From positions 11,265,501 to 11,329,500 of the forward strand of contig JAIVEN010000015.1 in NCBI GenBank assembly GCA_026686845.1: 64,000 nt of DNA, in the 5' to 3' direction. Origin of the DNA: Adenanthera pavonina. Taxonomy: Eukaryota; Streptophyta; Magnoliopsida; Fabales; Fabaceae. Under the pieces are notes generated by a model that was given only the letters and a program-made list of their open reading frames with translations, made no database searches and was not told the origin of the DNA. This document shows, piece by piece, positions 62,559-64,000 of this stretch. Positions within the stretch are counted from its first letter, which is position 1. Each line of letters opens with the position of its first letter. A program made the translations under genes and the position numbers.

Positions 62559-64000
62559 GTATGTATTTGACTACATAAGTTCCTTAGTAAATATGCTTTT
62601 GCTTCCATACTTTTAGCAGGGTTTCATCATCACAAAATGTTCAAATTGTTTATCTGCTACTGCTATGTTATATGTCTAGTTTGCTGCTGAAGACTTTGCT
62701 TCACTTATTAATTATTTTAAATCTCTTAAATGCTTCACTTAATGTAACACCCTCTTTGACATGCTACATAATTATGATAAATTGTGTGACATATAGGTTC
62801 AGATTTAATTTTGATACATGCTATATTTTGTAAACTAGAGCTGGGCTCCATGCAAGTAAGCCTCATTGTTTATAGCTAATGAATAGTGTGGCTTCCTATA
62901 AATTCAAATATATGTATTGATTGTGTGATATATAGTTGAAATTAGAATTATAGTAAATATTTAGTTGATTTTGTAACATTTTCTACTCAACATCATTAAA
63001 ATAAATAAATTAAGTTTTGTGGCATAACATTACATGTTATATGTGTATTACGTAATTTTCATTGATACGTGATTTTGAAAGTTTATTATATGTCATTTTA
63101 AGATATTTTGTGCTAATATATTTAGTGAAAATGTGAAATTAGAGTTAATTCAATATTTTGCTGGCCATAAGTAGACCAGTTGGGTAAAATGTCAATAGGA
63201 AAAATATTTCACTTAGGAAAACATTGCATAAGTTAAATTTACTTTCATCTCAATTCTCCCCTCACTCCCCATAAAAGGTTAGGCCAAATTGCATAGAACC
63301 CCTTCAACTCAGGCTCTTGTACAGTTTACCTCCCTCAACTGAAAAGCCTGACCCACAGCCCTTATGTTAGATGTGCCATTTGAAGGTTAACGGACATCTT
63401 CCCTATTCCACGTGGAACTTATTTTCTTACCCTGCAAACAAAGAGCCAATTCCTTCAACGTTCTTCTCACTCTCTATCTGAACACACTTTCGGACTCTCT
63501 CTTAATTATTCATGTCTTCTGCAAGTTTCCATCTCTCAGACTCTTTTATCTCTTTTCCTCATTTTTCTTCATACATTCCCACCAAATCTTTAAACTTCAA
63601 CAATATCATCGGGAATAAAGATTCCAAATTGAATAACAGGTACACACACATACACACACAGGCAATTAGACTAGAAAACAAAGTCAACTCAGAATCTCAG
63701 GGGTTTCAGTTTGACGAGAATCTCATGAACACGTTTCCAATAATATAATGTTGATGGGTTCTTTCCATCCAAAGTAGAAAACTAGAAATATGAAAGATGG
63801 GAGAGAAGAATGGGCTTTTCTTGGTTAGAAAAATATAAAATATAATGTTGAGAGGGCTCTTCCTTATTAGGGGTGTAATACTATGTAAGTGGAGGAATAC
63901 AGGAATGAGCTAGTACTATAATATTTATTTTAATATTAAAAATCAAATGTCACCAGATTAAAAAGAAAAGAACCTCCATTTCCTTAAAAAATTAACGAAC
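62559..64000 (+). other. Intron 6 of the GT4 gene, running off the window
   Basis: Begins with gtatgt. No GT4 exon (for example the expected GGT-rich loop after the EX7E motif) is seen before base 64000. The part from about 63270 on (ccccttcaactcaggctc and following) looks like a repeat inserted in the intron, and the short ORFs at 63412-63748 have no homology I know. A large insertion may have lengthened this intron. Confidence 0.5.

Overview
This is a 64 kb stretch of A+T-rich plant nuclear DNA. The genes are split by many GT-AG introns with phase-consistent exon junctions, and they encode plant families: WAT1, purple acid phosphatase, a granulin-type papain protease, thioredoxin h, GH35 beta-galactosidase, cytokinin dehydrogenase, plastid-type RsmI and HflX, and a GT4 glycosyltransferase. 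The spaces between them carry short Stowaway-like MITEs, SSRs and a decayed Helitron. The protein sequences look eudicot, probably rosid; I cannot name the species. Three genes (WAT1, CKX5-like, GT4) match, as I recall it, neighbouring loci on Arabidopsis chromosome 1 (At1g75500, At1g75450, At1g75420), so part of the window looks like an old conserved block.

Layout. 0.4-0.6 kb: last exon of a WAT1-type transporter (+). 3.5-6.3 kb: purple acid phosphatase (+). 7.2-9.9 kb: XBCP3-type cysteine protease with granulin domain (+). 12.3-13.9 kb: thioredoxin h (+). 14.7-19.0 kb: 18-exon beta-galactosidase (-), convergent with the thioredoxin. 19-30.8 kb: 11.8 kb without a recognisable gene, containing three Stowaway-like MITEs, a hAT-like MITE with two strong hairpins, a CACTA-like end, a roughly 100-bp tandem repeat and a 120-bp duplication. 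30.8-34.7 kb: CKX5-like cytokinin dehydrogenase (+) behind a triple G-box. 35.9-39.4 kb: RsmI-type rRNA methyltransferase with a predicted organelle transit peptide (-). 42.8-48.9 kb: plastid-type HflX GTPase (+). 50.1-55.9 kb or beyond: decayed autonomous Helitron (-). 57.6-58.1 kb: orphan three-exon fragment (-), next to a second copy of the HflX 3' end. 59.6 kb to the window edge: GT4 glycosyltransferase (+, its last exon lies outside).

There is no operon-like unit; the genes act in separate places. The phosphatase, protease, beta-galactosidase and cytokinin dehydrogenase carry signal-peptide-like N termini for the secretory route (apoplast or vacuole). Thioredoxin h is cytosolic. The divergent RsmI and HflX genes both encode bacterial-type ribosome factors with N-terminal extensions that look like organelle transit peptides.

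The most notable structural points are: two GC-AG introns forced by reading frame (BGAL intron 1, HflX intron 4); a Stowaway MITE that begins at base +6 of HflX intron 9; a direct duplication of the HflX 3' end 9.3 kb away that brackets the Helitron; and the unidentified, phase-consistent three-exon fragment beside that duplicate. I did not find a clearly new biological system. These are the places I would look first.
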